A stretch of DNA of 64,000 nucleotides from Thermoleophilia bacterium (GCA_027493445.1 JAOSKU010000001.1:3244822-3308821), one strand, 5' to 3'; counted from the first letter of the stretch, positions 8,597 through 17,244 are shown. Numbers and translations: made by a program. The notes: generated by a model from the letters alone, not told the origin.

Positions 8597-10687
8597 TCAG
8601 ACCCAGAGGGCCGAGTGGCTCCGCTCCCCCCGGGCGATGATGTCGTCGAGCAGGCGCATGAGCACCCCGATCGACTCCCAGCCTGAGCTGATGGTGACCG
8701 CGTCCTCGTGGTAGGAGGGTGAGGTGCCGATGCCGATGGCCATCAGGTCGATGCGCGCCTTGGCCAGCCACGGGATCAGCACCGAGCGGTAGTACTCGCG
8801 CAGGTCCGCCGCTCCCGCCCGGCGTAGGGCCAGGCTGTTCGGGTGGCCGTCGGTCACGACCACGAGCACCTTGCGTTCCTCGGCCACCGTGTCGGCGCAC
8901 TGCTTGGCGTAGGCGATGGCCTCGATCTCATGCGTGCCCGAGCTCAGGTAGCCGAAGCCCCCTCCGAAGAAACGGTCGAGCGTCTCTATCCGGTGGTCGT
9001 AGAGCACGGTCACTGCCGAGGAATACAGGGTCACATCCACCGGCACGCGCAGGCGGTCCAGGGAGTCGGCAAACGCGTAGGCGGTGGCGATCGCCTTCTG
9101 GGCGTTCTTGTTGGTCAGCATGGACGGCGACACGTCCACCAGCAGGTGGAAGTAGTACGACAGGCGGTCGGGGAGCTCGATCTTCTGGAAGAGACGCAGG
9201 TCCTCGCTGGTTATGAAACGGCGGATGTTTGCGATGCCCACCCGCTTGCCCGTGCGGTAGCGTCCGCTCAGCCGGCGCTCGTAGTTGACCTGGAAGGCGC
9301 GACGCAGAGCGGCGGCCTCACCCGAGAAGGCGGCCAGGGCCATGGGACCGTAGATCTCGACGACGTCGCGGGCCACCTCGGCCGTGCGCTCGGTCTGCTG
9401 TACGCTCGCGGCCTGGGCTACCGGCAGCTCGTCGAGCACCATACGCCCATCGACATGGGGGTAGAGGATGATCTGGGAGTCGATGGCGCCGGTCTTCTGC
9501 TCGGGATCGCGTTCGGCCAAGCGGTGCCCCCGGCCGCCGGAGAGGAGTAGGTCAGGCGCCGCGAAGAGCTCCTCGATCTCGCGAGAGAGGTCCGGCAGGG
9601 ATTCCTGCCCCGCCGGTTTGCCGGCAGAATCATGCGGAACCGTCGATCCGGTCTGCTCGCCGGCGTCATCTCGGGGGCCGACATGCTGGGTAGCGCCACC
9701 TTCGGAGGTGCTCGGCCGCTGCCTCGCGGCCTCTCGCGAAGCGCCGTCGGGGGAGCCGTCAAGGACGTTCTCCTCGGGGGGGACGGAGTCGCTCTGGGCT
9801 TGTCCGCCGGAGACGGAAGGTGTGCCCGGCGTGGTGCCCGCCACTTGCTCCAGCTGTTGCTGGATCTCGGGCAGCATGTACCGGCCCACCCAGGCCGCCA
9901 GATCCAGGGGGCCCTCTCCCTCCACGGCCGCGCGCAGCGAGTCGCGCAGGCTCTCCGCGGACGCCAGCACCCGCTCCGGAACCTGATCACGCTCGAGCCG
10001 GTGGTCCAGGCCCCAGATCTGGAGAAAGAGTACGGCCACCAGCCGGGTGATGTGGTCCGTGGCGCTCCGCGCGTCCTCGTCGCCCCTACAGGAGAACGCC
10101 TCCAACTCGTCGCGACCGTGGGCGATGTCGAGAGCCCGGCGCGCATGGCCCTCGAGGAAGCGGCCGGCTCCACGGAACGCTCCCGTGAGCTGCCGCTCGA
10201 TGCGGGCGTCTTCCAAGGTGAGACAGACCTGGCGCAGCACTTCGCGCACCCCGGGCATGGCCGCGAGCGCGGCCTGCGCGCCCTCCAGGGTCACGCAGGC
10301 GAAGGGGTTCTGCTCCAGGTCGGTGAAGGCGCAGATGCTCTCTCCGGAATAGAGGATGTGGCCGAGTTCGTGCAGGAAGCCGGTCTTGAAAGCGTCCAGA
10401 TACGCCGCCTCGCCATCGATGCGCTCGGGTTGGAGCAGCTGGATCATGCGGCCGAGGTCGAGCTGCACGCGCACCCGGGGCCGGCCGGAGCCCGGATCGG
10501 TCCAGCGGATCTCCTCCTTCTCGCCCTGCAGCGACCACCCGATGTGGACGTCCACGCCGGCCAGGCCCGAGCCGAACACCCGGGCAGCCTGGGCCAGCGC
10601 GCCCAGCCGCGCCACCAATGCCTCGGCGCTCTCGGTGCTCAGAGTGAGAGCGTCATCGGAGGGCTCGCTCGGGGCTGCCTGTGTCAC
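8597..10687 (-). CDS. VWA-domain protein with HExxH motif, CbbO/NorD/CobT-like
   Basis: A 696-residue soluble protein. The C-terminal third is a von Willebrand A domain with an intact MIDAS site: DVSPSM, then a Thr-containing GTHEIE and VVTDGHPNS. The N-terminal part carries FLHELGHILYS (about residues 105-115), which reads as an HExxH zinc-peptidase-like motif. The middle (about 290-390) is a low-complexity acidic and Gln/Ser-rich linker. Such proteins pair with MoxR-type AAA+ ATPases as metallo-enzyme chaperones (CbbQO, NorQD, CoxDE). The partner lies just upstream, 87 bp away on the same strand. Proximity to the molybdenum hydroxylase cluster suggests a maturation role, though it is transcribed in the opposite direction. 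Confidence 0.75.
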   Translation of the reverse strand: MTQAAPSEPSDDALTLSTESAEALVARLGALAQAARVFGSGLAGVDVHIGWSLQGEKEEIRWTDPGSGRPRVRVQLDLGRMIQLLQPERIDGEAAYLDAFKTGFLHELGHILYSGESICAFTDLEQNPFACVTLEGAQAALAAMPGVREVLRQVCLTLEDARIERQLTGAFRGAGRFLEGHARRALDIAHGRDELEAFSCRGDEDARSATDHITRLVAVLFLQIWGLDHRLERDQVPERVLASAESLRDSLRAAVEGEGPLDLAAWVGRYMLPEIQQQLEQVAGTTPGTPSVSGGQAQSDSVPPEENVLDGSPDGASREAARQRPSTSEGGATQHVGPRDDAGEQTGSTVPHDSAGKPAGQESLPDLSREIEELFAAPDLLLSGGRGHRLAERDPEQKTGAIDSQIILYPHVDGRMVLDELPVAQAASVQQTERTAEVARDVVEIYGPMALAAFSGEAAALRRAFQVNYERRLSGRYRTGKRVGIANIRRFITSEDLRLFQKIELPDRLSYYFHLLVDVSPSMLTNKNAQKAIATAYAFADSLDRLRVPVDVTLYSSAVTVLYDHRIETLDRFFGGGFGYLSSGTHEIEAIAYAKQCADTVAEERKVLVVVTDGHPNSLALRRAGAADLREYYRSVLIPWLAKARIDLMAIGIGTSPSYHEDAVTISSGWESIGVLMRLLDDIIARGERSHSALWV

Positions 10688-10774
10688 GTCGACTCCTGTC
10701 CCGCCGCGTGCCGGCCGGGGCTCCGCCTCCCCGCCGTGCCGGCGACTCGGGTGGCGCTCTTCGTGCCGGTGGCG

Positions 10775-11890
10775 TTAGCGCTCGCCGTCCAGCTGATCGG
10801 TGCTCCAGTTGGTGACGTAGCTGAAGATCTGGTCGCGGAACACCGACTTGGTCTTCTGGTCGAGGATGTCGTAGAAGGCGATGCGGGCCGCCTCGATGGG
10901 ACCGAGAAGAAGGGTGAGCTCGGCCCAAGCGACCAGCAGGCCCGTGCTCATGACGAAGTCGAAGGCGCGCGCCCGGTCGGTCAACAGCTTGCGGGCCACC
11001 TGGGCCACATCGAGCATGATCTCCAGGATCTCGCGGTTCTCCCCCCGGTCCATCTCGGGGAAACGGGTCACCAGGATGGTCCGTTCCACCTCCCGTGCGG
11101 CGAAACCCACCCGCACCGACGCCCAGCGACGCAGATAGGCCGCGGAAAGCTCCTTGGTCCCCGGGTAGAGCGCCGGGTACTCGGCCGGGTTGAAGGTGGA
11201 GTAGATGCGGCACCAGGGGTGCTGGTGCACCACCTCGTTGTCCTTCTCGACCAGCACCAGCGCGCGGCTCCCGTCGAGCAGGCCATGGAGGGCGAACCAG
11301 ACCTCTTGGCCGGTGGCGTTCATCTCCTCGAGGAGCAGGAGGCCGCCCTTCCGGACCGCGGTGGTCACCAGACCGTCTTGAAAGCCCACCCGGCCGTCGC
11401 CCACCGGCAGCAGCTTGCCCACGATGTCGTCGGTGGTCGACAGGCCGTGCAGGTTCATACGGTAAACGGGGGCGCCGAGGAGCGCGGCGAAGTAGCGCAC
11501 CAGCTCGGTCTTGCCCACCCCTGTATGCCCGTGCAGCGCCAGCGGGATGTTCTTGAGGTAGCTCAAGGCGCAGCGGTAGAGGAGACCCTGATGATCGTGA
11601 TAGAAGCTCCGGGGCGGCACGAGATCAGCCCGTTCCCCCACCAGCGCCGGCGTCCACCCGTCGAGCAGGATGCCCCGCACGACCGCACCACCGTGGGCAT
11701 CGCGGAAGTGGCCCACGAAAAGCAGCGAGCTCATGCCCACCTGGTACGTGTTGTCGAAGGCTGAGGCTGCGGTGGCCCGGGGCAGCTCGCCCGTGGCCGC
11801 CCGTACGGCTGCGAAGAGGGCGTCGAGGTCCCTCCCGTGCACGGCAAGACCCGCGGTCGTGGAGATCGGAGAGATGGTGGAAGGTTGCAT
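10775..11890 (-). CDS. MoxR/CbbQ-type AAA+ ATPase
   Basis: A 371-residue AAA+ ATPase with Walker A GHTGVGKTE (about residues 120-128), Walker B LLLLEEMN, sensor 1 IYSTFNP and a downstream LRRW segment with candidate arginine fingers. The order and spacing match the CbbQ/NirQ/NorQ branch of MoxR chaperones, which remodel cofactor-containing enzymes together with a VWA partner. That partner is encoded directly downstream at 8597-10687. The first about 90 residues are not a known domain. Upstream (11891-12083) is a divergent intergenic region shared with the secreted protein gene; no clear promoter could be picked out there. Confidence 0.82.
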   Translation of the reverse strand: MQPSTISPISTTAGLAVHGRDLDALFAAVRAATGELPRATAASAFDNTYQVGMSSLLFVGHFRDAHGGAVVRGILLDGWTPALVGERADLVPPRSFYHDHQGLLYRCALSYLKNIPLALHGHTGVGKTELVRYFAALLGAPVYRMNLHGLSTTDDIVGKLLPVGDGRVGFQDGLVTTAVRKGGLLLLEEMNATGQEVWFALHGLLDGSRALVLVEKDNEVVHQHPWCRIYSTFNPAEYPALYPGTKELSAAYLRRWASVRVGFAAREVERTILVTRFPEMDRGENREILEIMLDVAQVARKLLTDRARAFDFVMSTGLLVAWAELTLLLGPIEAARIAFYDILDQKTKSVFRDQIFSYVTNWSTDQLDGER

Positions 11891-12083
11891 GCGTCCTGGT
11901 CCGTCGGGAGTCGTACCAGCACTCTAACAAGGGGCCCCGGGCCCTTCAAGGCGGCCCGGCCCGCGGAGCCGGCGCGGCCCTGGATGAGAGCTCTCTCACC
12001 CGGCCCTTAGCGTCGCCTTAGCTCACCGGCGCATACTTGCCATGCGCGCTCGTGCGGTATCCTGGATCAGGAGGAACACCGAG

Positions 12084-12650
12084 ATGTCCATGAAGAGAAC
12101 AGCCTCCCTGCTCGGGCTTAGCGCCGGGCTGCTCGCGGTCGCCGGCCTGGCCCTCGGGGTGTGGAGCCTGGCGGCCGGGTCCTCCGTGTCGGCGGGCGAG
12201 ATTCCCGTGGTGGCGGTTGGAGGGCCGGTGGCTGCCACCCAGGCCCCGGCCGAGTCGGCGCCGCCATCAACCGCCCCGCAAAGGGTCACCGTCACCGAGG
12301 CCCTCCGGGTGCAATCGCCTTCTGAGGCGGTGCCGGCCCACGCCTCGGAAGGCACTGCAGACGCCGCCCACGGGGGCTCGAACGCCGGCACGACCATGCC
12401 CTCGGCCGGCGCCCCGGGCGGCACGATGATGGGGGGCTCGCAGGAGCACACTTCATCCACGGGACCGGCTTCCTCATCGGGCTCGACGACAACCGGCGGG
12501 GGAGGCCACCTGATGGATGGGCCAACCACGAGCGGTGATTCCGACTCCGGCTCCGTGAGCACGACGGTGACCACCACTACGATGGGCCACGACGCCGGTG
12601 GGTCTCCCGGCCCGGGGACTACGAGTCCGGGCGGAGGGATGATGCACTGA
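12084..12650 (+). CDS. secreted or membrane-anchored Met/His/Thr-rich protein
   Basis: A 188-residue protein from the ATG at 12084, placed 9 nt after AGGAGG (12069-12074). Residues 1-36 form a signal peptide or membrane anchor (positive MKRT, then a long Leu/Ala/Gly stretch). The rest is low-complexity, rich in Thr, Ser and Gly with scattered Met and His, ending in GGGMMH. No enzymatic domain is visible. Met- and His-rich extracellular tails of this type often bind copper or silver ions; here that is an inference. It is co-transcribed with a two-component system (its TGA overlaps the regulator ATG as TGATG), so it may be part of the stimulus-sensing or buffering layer. Confidence 0.6.
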   Translation: MSMKRTASLLGLSAGLLAVAGLALGVWSLAAGSSVSAGEIPVVAVGGPVAATQAPAESAPPSTAPQRVTVTEALRVQSPSEAVPAHASEGTADAAHGGSNAGTTMPSAGAPGGTMMGGSQEHTSSTGPASSSGSTTTGGGGHLMDGPTTSGDSDSGSVSTTVTTTTMGHDAGGSPGPGTTSPGGGMMH

Positions 12651-13338
12651 TGCGGGTGCTGATCGTGGAGGACGAGGCCCGGGTGGCCTCGTTCATCGCG
12701 CGCGGTCTCGAGGACTCGGGCTACGTGCCTGAGGTGGTCGGCACCGGGGCCGGCGCGGTGGACCGCATCCTCGGCGAACCCGGCTTCGACATCGTGCTGC
12801 TCGACGTGGGCCTGCCCGACAAGGACGGCTTCGCCGTGCTGGCCGACGTGCGCACGGTCGATCAGACAACCCCCATCATCATGCTCACCGCCCGCGGCGA
12901 CGTGCCCTCCCGGGTGCAGGGGCTCGACCTCGGGGCCGACGACTACCTACCCAAGCCCTTCGATTTCGACGAGCTGCTGGCGCGCATGCGGGCCGCACTG
13001 CGACAGGCCCGCCAGCCCGCGTCGTTCCTGCTCGAGGCGGGCGACCTCGCACTCGATCTGAAGACCAGGCGGGCGACCCGGGGCGGCTCGAGCGTCGACT
13101 TGACCAGTCGCGAGTTCGCCCTGCTCGAGTTCTTCCTGCGTCATCCGGGCCAGGTGCTCAGCCGGAGCCAGGTGCTGAACGGCGTCTGGGGGTATGACTT
13201 CGACCCGGGTAGCAACGTGGTAGATGTCTACGTGGGCTACCTGCGCACGAAGCTCGATCGGGGGCGGAGCCCTCGATCATCGAGACGATACGAGGAGGAG
13301 GCTACCGCCTTCGGGCCGGCGCCGGAGACGCGAGTTGA
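12650..13338 (+). CDS. OmpR-family response regulator (reading frame broken at 13260-13264)
   Basis: Receiver domain with phospho-acceptor Asp in DIVLLDVGLPDKDGF (about residue 51), conserved Thr (MLTARGD) and Lys (LPKPFDFDEL), followed by a winged-helix DNA-binding domain (LTSREFALLEFFLRHPGQVLS, ending VVDVYVGYLRTKLDR). After DRG the frame is wrong; adding one G to the G5 run at 13260-13264 restores the expected family ending IIETIRGGGYRLRAG and a TGA at 13336-13338, giving 229 residues. That stop overlaps the TTG start of the sensor kinase. Without correction the protein would run on to 13450 with an unrelated tail. Confidence 0.85.
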
Positions 13339-14704
13339 GGCTGCGGCTCACGCTGCTCTTCGCTCTGGCGGTCGCCCTGGTGGCGGTCGTCGGGGTGGGC
13401 GTCACCTACGGGTTGCTCGCGCGGCAGCTCCAGTCTCAGATGGACGCTGACCTTCTCGAAGAGCTCCGGCTATACGGCGACGCTGTGGCCGGGGCGGCCG
13501 ACGCCCCCGATCTTCTCACGCGGACCCGAGAATACCTCTCGGGCGCCGGGTCGCGCTCGCTTCGCGAGCGCGGGATGATCCTGGCTTTGCAGACGGTCGA
13601 GGGGGCGTGGTCTCGAACTCCGAAGAGCTGCGCCTGGAGGAGCTCCCGGCCAGCGGGCCGCTTCTGCAAGCCGGGACGCAGGTGCTGGCGACCGTCGAGG
13701 CCCCCGAAGGGTCGTATCGCCTCGCGGGCACCCCGGTCATCCTGGGCGCTCGGCGCCTGGCGGCGGTGGAAGTGGCCGCCCCTCTCTCGGCTCTGCGCAG
13801 TACGCTCAGGAGCGTCTTGCTGGCCCTGGCGGGCGGGGCGTTCGCCGGCACGCTCGGCACGGCTTTGGGCGCGTGGCTGCTCGTCGGCCGGGCTCTCGAC
13901 CCTGTGCGGCGCATGACGCGCACGGCGGCGTCCATCTCTCGCGAGGACCTGGCTCGACGGGTGCCGTACGCGGGCCCGGCGGACGAGGTGGGCGAGCTCG
14001 CCCAGACTCTCAACGCCATGCTCGACCGCTTGCAGCAGGCTTTCGACGCCCAGGAGCGCTTCATCTACGACGTCTCGCACGAGCTCCGCACCCCCCTCAC
14101 CATCGTCCGGGGCCACCTGCAGGTGCTTGACCGGCAGGAGGCGCCCACTCCTGAGCTGGTGCGGCAGGAGCACGTACTGGTGATCGACGAGCTGGATCGC
14201 ATGAATCGCCTGGTGGCCGACCTCCTGACCCTCGCCCGCGCGAGCCGGGTCGACTTCCTGCGGCCGGAACGGGTGGAGGTCGACGCCTTGCTCCGCACTC
14301 TGGTGGCGCAGGGAGAGTATCTGGGCGACCGCCGTTGGATGCTCGATGAGCTCCCCGGAGGCTCCGTGACCGCCGACCAGGACAGGGTGACGCAGGTGTT
14401 CCTCAACCTCATGCAGAACGCGGTCAGTCATACCAAGCCGGGCCAGGTGGTGGCCTTGGGGGGCCACCGTGATTCCGACCGGCTACGACTGTGGGTGCGG
14501 GACGAGGGGGAGGGCATGTCGCCCGATGTGCGCGACAAGGTGTTCGACCGTTTCTTCCGGGGCGACGACACGGGCGGCGGCGGTCTGCGGGCCGGGTTGG
14601 GTCTGGCGATCGTCCGGGCGATCGTCACCGCCCATCAGGGGTCGGTGGAGGTCGAGAGCGAGCTGGGTGCGGGCGCGCGTTTCACGGTCGGCCTGCCCGA
14701 GTGA
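13335..14704 (+). CDS. sensor histidine kinase (reading frame broken at 13601-13605)
   Basis: Starts at TTG 13335 overlapping the regulator stop. A first membrane helix (LTLLFALAVALVAVVGVGV), an extracytoplasmic segment of about 130 residues, a second helix (SVLLALAGGAFAGTLGTAL), a HAMP linker, the H-box DVSHELRTPL, N-box NLMQNAVSHT, and ATP-lid motifs DEGEGM and GLGLAIV are all present. A G5 run at 13601-13605 breaks the frame inside the sensor segment; one more G joins the halves into 456 residues. It would phosphorylate the adjacent regulator. The signal is unknown; the Met/His-rich neighbours suggest a metal or envelope stimulus. Confidence 0.85.
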
Positions 14705-14751
14705 CGCCTCGGGGTTGGCCAAAGCTTCGTCTTGAGACGGACGAGCTCTGG

Positions 14752-14912
14752 CAGGCTGCTGAAAAACGAAACCTCGGCCGCCGGACCGCACTGGGCGGCG
14801 CCATGCGTTGTCCTCAGTCGCGTCCGTAGCGCTGCTACGAGCGCTCCCTGCGTCCTAGCCTTGCGTGCACCCAGTGCACTCCGGCGGCGAAGCGTCATTT
14901 CTCAGCAGCCTG
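14752..14912. repeat. MITE-like repeat, copy B (inverted relative to copy A)
   Basis: This is the reverse-complement counterpart of the element at 704-863, about 161 bp, with termini CAGGCTGCTGAAAAACG and CTCAGCAGCCTG and only scattered substitutions relative to copy A. It occupies most of the otherwise empty 14705-15017 interval between the histidine kinase and the SLH protein. The left flank (14715-14748) is also related to the fragment at 1236-1290. It has no coding capacity of its own. Confidence 0.7.
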
Positions 14913-15017
14913 CTAAGGACATTCTCACGGTTGTCTTACACTGGCTTCATGCGCCTCCCGTACGCTGATGCCAAGAGAACGGGCGGTCCCAAGACCGCGG
15001 AGTGGAAGGAGTCGCGC

Positions 15018-15929
15018 ATGAAGATTCGGAGCACGATCGCCGGGGTGGCCTTAACCGGGTCGCTCGTCCTGGGAGCAACCGCCGCGGCATGGGCCGGCCC
15101 CATGGACCCGGGTCATACGTCCACGGGCGCAGGCCCCGGCGCCATGATGGGCACCACGCCCACGATGACGACGCCTGGCGACATGATGAGCAGCACGCCC
15201 ACGATGACGGCGCCGGCCGGCATGATGGGCGACGAGAGCGAACACGGCACGGGCATGGGCTCCGGCTCCGGCATGGGCTCCGGCTCCGGCACGGGCATGG
15301 GCTCCGGCCCTGGGATGGGATCGACGGCCGGACAGGCAGGCGCCATGGGACCGGGACACATGTTCACCGACGTCCCTTCTGATGCCTGGTATGGAACGTA
15401 TGCCGGGCACATGGCCGAGCATGGGTTCATGAGCGGCTTCGCCGACGGCACCTTCGGTGCTGATCAAGGGATCACTCGCGGGCAGTTCGCGGCCGTCATG
15501 GCCCGCATGATGGGGCTCGATCCGGTTGACGGGACCATCGACTTCTCCGACCTCGAGAGCTACTGGGGCGCCGGCGCCGTGCAGTCGCTCGCCCAGCTGG
15601 GCGTCGTCTCGGGCTTCGCGGACGGCACTTTCGGGCCTTACGCCATGATCACGCGGGCGCAAATGGCGGCCATGATGGATCGCGCCTGGGAGTTCATGGA
15701 CCGGGGGACCGGACCGATGACAGTCGGGGAGATGCAGCAGATACGCGATCAGATGAGGCAGCAGCTGCACGACGTGGCCGGCACCTGGGCCGAGGATCAC
15801 ATCGCCCACATGTATCAGATGCGGGTGATACATGGCGACCAGCAGGGCCTGTTCCATCCCCAAGACGCCACCAACCGCGGTCAGGCGGCGGCCATGATGT
15901 GGCGCTGGTATGAGGCGGCCCAGCAGTAG
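15018..15929 (+). CDS. secreted protein with three S-layer homology (SLH) domains and a Met/Gly/Thr-rich spacer
   Basis: A 303-residue exported protein; ATG 15018 follows GGAAGGAG. Residues 1-28 are a signal peptide (KIRST, hydrophobic core, cleavage near AAAWAG). Residues about 30-110 are low complexity with many Met (GMGSGSGMGSGSG, repeated TPTMT). Three SLH modules follow: the first around VPSDAWYGTYAGHMAEHGFM, the second around SYWGAGAVQSLAQLGVVSG, and the third near WAEDHIAHMYQMRVIHGD. SLH triplets anchor proteins to secondary cell-wall polymers. The Met-rich spacer echoes the secreted protein at 12084, suggesting both serve the same envelope or metal response. A strong terminator follows. 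Confidence 0.82.
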   Translation: MKIRSTIAGVALTGSLVLGATAAAWAGPMDPGHTSTGAGPGAMMGTTPTMTTPGDMMSSTPTMTAPAGMMGDESEHGTGMGSGSGMGSGSGTGMGSGPGMGSTAGQAGAMGPGHMFTDVPSDAWYGTYAGHMAEHGFMSGFADGTFGADQGITRGQFAAVMARMMGLDPVDGTIDFSDLESYWGAGAVQSLAQLGVVSGFADGTFGPYAMITRAQMAAMMDRAWEFMDRGTGPMTVGEMQQIRDQMRQQLHDVAGTWAEDHIAHMYQMRVIHGDQQGLFHPQDATNRGQAAAMMWRWYEAAQQ

Positions 15930-15971
15930 GTACTGCTGAAAATCCCCGGGCCCCGCGGGTCCGGTCGAGGT

Positions 15972-16005
15972 GCTCAGGGCGCCGGTGACGGCGCCCTGAG
16001 CTTTT
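15972..16005 (+). terminator. Rho-independent terminator after the SLH gene
   Basis: A perfect 12-bp stem GCTCAGGGCGCC / GGCGCCCTGAGC with a 6-nt loop (GGTGAC) is followed directly by TTTT. It lies 42 bp after the SLH stop codon and separates it from the DUF134 gene. Confidence 0.9.
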
Positions 16006-16100
16006 GTCCTGTGACGCCCAGCCAGCAACCAGCCTCCCTCGCCCGCCGTCGACCGGAGGAAGCGACAACGATGGGGTGGACAAACTGCAGCCGGCTCGGG

Positions 16101-16119
16101 TATTATGCACATATGTGCA
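16101..16119 (+). promoter_or_regulatory. promoter -10 with palindromic operator upstream of the DUF134-NifX gene
   Basis: A TATTAT -10-like hexamer (16101-16106) is immediately followed by the perfect 14-bp palindrome TGCACATATGTGCA (16106-16119), in a locally AT-rich patch 50-60 bp before the gene start. A dimeric helix-turn-helix regulator is the likely ligand; the DUF134 domain encoded downstream has such a motif, so autoregulation is possible but unproven. Confidence 0.55.
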
Positions 16120-16166
16120 AAATCTCCCCATCGCCTCAAGCGCCGCCCGAAGGCGGGTGACCGCGC

Positions 16167-16913
16167 ATGCCTCGGCCTCCCAAATGGCGTTGCGTCGCTC
16201 AAGTTCCGCAGTCGCGGCTCTTCAAGCCGTCCGGCATGCCTGCCGCGGCTCTGGAGCAGGTGACGCTCTCCCTCGACGGGCTCGAGGCTTTGCGGCTCCT
16301 GGACCTTGAAGGCGCCACCCAAGAGGAGGCGGCCGAGCGCATGGGCGTCTCGCGCTCCACCGTCAGTCGGCTGGCAGCCGACGCGCGCCGGGTGGTGGCC
16401 GAGACCTTGGTGGAGGGCAAGGCCCTGGTTATCGAGGGCGGTCCGGTCGCGATCGAGCGGCCGCCGGACTCACGGACCTGGGGTGGGCGGGGCCGGTGTT
16501 GGGCCGCCGCCGAAAGAGTGGGTGCCGACAAGTCAGAACCGAGCAGAGGAGCGAGCATGATCATCGCGGTGCCGTACGTGGACGGTCAGGTGAACGGGCA
16601 CTTCGGGCGCACCCAGACCTTCCTGGTGGCCCAGGCGCGGGAAGGCGAGGTAGTGGGGTCAGCCGTGTACTCAGTAGAGGGCTTGCAGCATAACCACGGC
16701 GGCCTGGCAGGTTTCCTGAAGAGCCGGGGCGTGGACGTGGTCCTGGCCGGCGGGATGGGCGAGCCTATGCAGCAGGCCTTGAAGGCGGCGGGCTTCGAGT
16801 TGCTGTGCGGGGTGTCGGGAACCGCCACCGAGGCGGTGGAGGCCTACCTGCGTGGCGAGCTCGTGCCGTCGGAGGCCACCTGTGGGCACCACCACGGGGA
16901 GCACCATCACTAA
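16167..16913 (+). CDS. DUF134 helix-turn-helix domain fused to a NifX/NafY-like Fe-Mo cofactor-binding domain
   Basis: A 248-residue two-domain protein. Residues 1-100 match DUF134 (PRPPKWRCV start and the HTH ATQEEAAERMGVSRSTVSRL). Residues 131-240 are a dinitrogenase iron-molybdenum cofactor-type domain (IIAVPYVDGQVNGHFGR, HNHGGLAGFLKSRGVDVVLA, GMGEPMQQALKAAGF). The tail CGHHHGEHHH could bind metal. The two parts are usually separate neighbouring genes; here no stop intervenes, although an internal ATG at 16557 could also give the second domain alone. It is probably a metal- or redox-responsive regulator. No nitrogenase genes are present in the window. Confidence 0.78.
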   Translation: MPRPPKWRCVAQVPQSRLFKPSGMPAAALEQVTLSLDGLEALRLLDLEGATQEEAAERMGVSRSTVSRLAADARRVVAETLVEGKALVIEGGPVAIERPPDSRTWGGRGRCWAAAERVGADKSEPSRGASMIIAVPYVDGQVNGHFGRTQTFLVAQAREGEVVGSAVYSVEGLQHNHGGLAGFLKSRGVDVVLAGGMGEPMQQALKAAGFELLCGVSGTATEAVEAYLRGELVPSEATCGHHHGEHHH

Positions 16914-17009
16914 GCGCGGGATGGGCGAGACGGTGCGCGCCGGAACCGGGTCCGCGTAACTGCCTGGGCGCCAGGCGGAGGTTGGCAGGGCTGGTGTGGG
17001 AGGGAAGGC

Positions 17010-17210
17010 ATGACTGACTTCTTGTGGGGGCTGTGGAACGGGCTGACTGCATGGCCCCTCTTGATCATCCACGTCTTCGGAGGATGGGAAAGATTCGCAG
17101 TCTACGATATCGTCCGCGACGGGGGCTGGTACCAATTCGGGTTCCTGCTTGGCGCTGGTTCGCCTTTTCTGGGCATGTTCGGCCGCGGTCGCGGCAAAGG
17201 GTCGCGTTGA
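17010..17210 (+). CDS. small conserved membrane protein
   Basis: A 66-residue protein with one or two hydrophobic segments (LWGLWNGLTAWPLLIIHVFG, about residues 5-24, and WYQFGFLLGAGSPFLGMFG, about 40-58) and a basic tail. GGGAAGG lies just before the ATG. Short proteins with NGLTAWPLLIIHVF and RDGGWYQFGFLLGAGSP recur as conserved hypotheticals in high-GC bacteria; no function is known to me. It ends 34 bp from the 3' end of convergent cas2. Confidence 0.65.
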   Translation: MTDFLWGLWNGLTAWPLLIIHVFGGWERFAVYDIVRDGGWYQFGFLLGAGSPFLGMFGRGRGKGSR

Positions 17211-17244
17211 AGTTTCGGCGTACAGTCCGGGGAAGGGTTGAGCT

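Noticed and set aside
13260..13450. Long C-terminal tail of the response regulator beyond DRG
   Set aside because: It is out-of-frame sequence; correcting the G5 run gives the normal family ending and a stop overlapping the kinase start.
8603..14460. Long open frames opposite the VWA, ATPase and histidine kinase genes (for example 9632-11764 plus and 13436-14467 minus)
   Set aside because: High G+C creates long antisense frames; these lack recognisable domains, whereas the annotated strands carry clear motifs.
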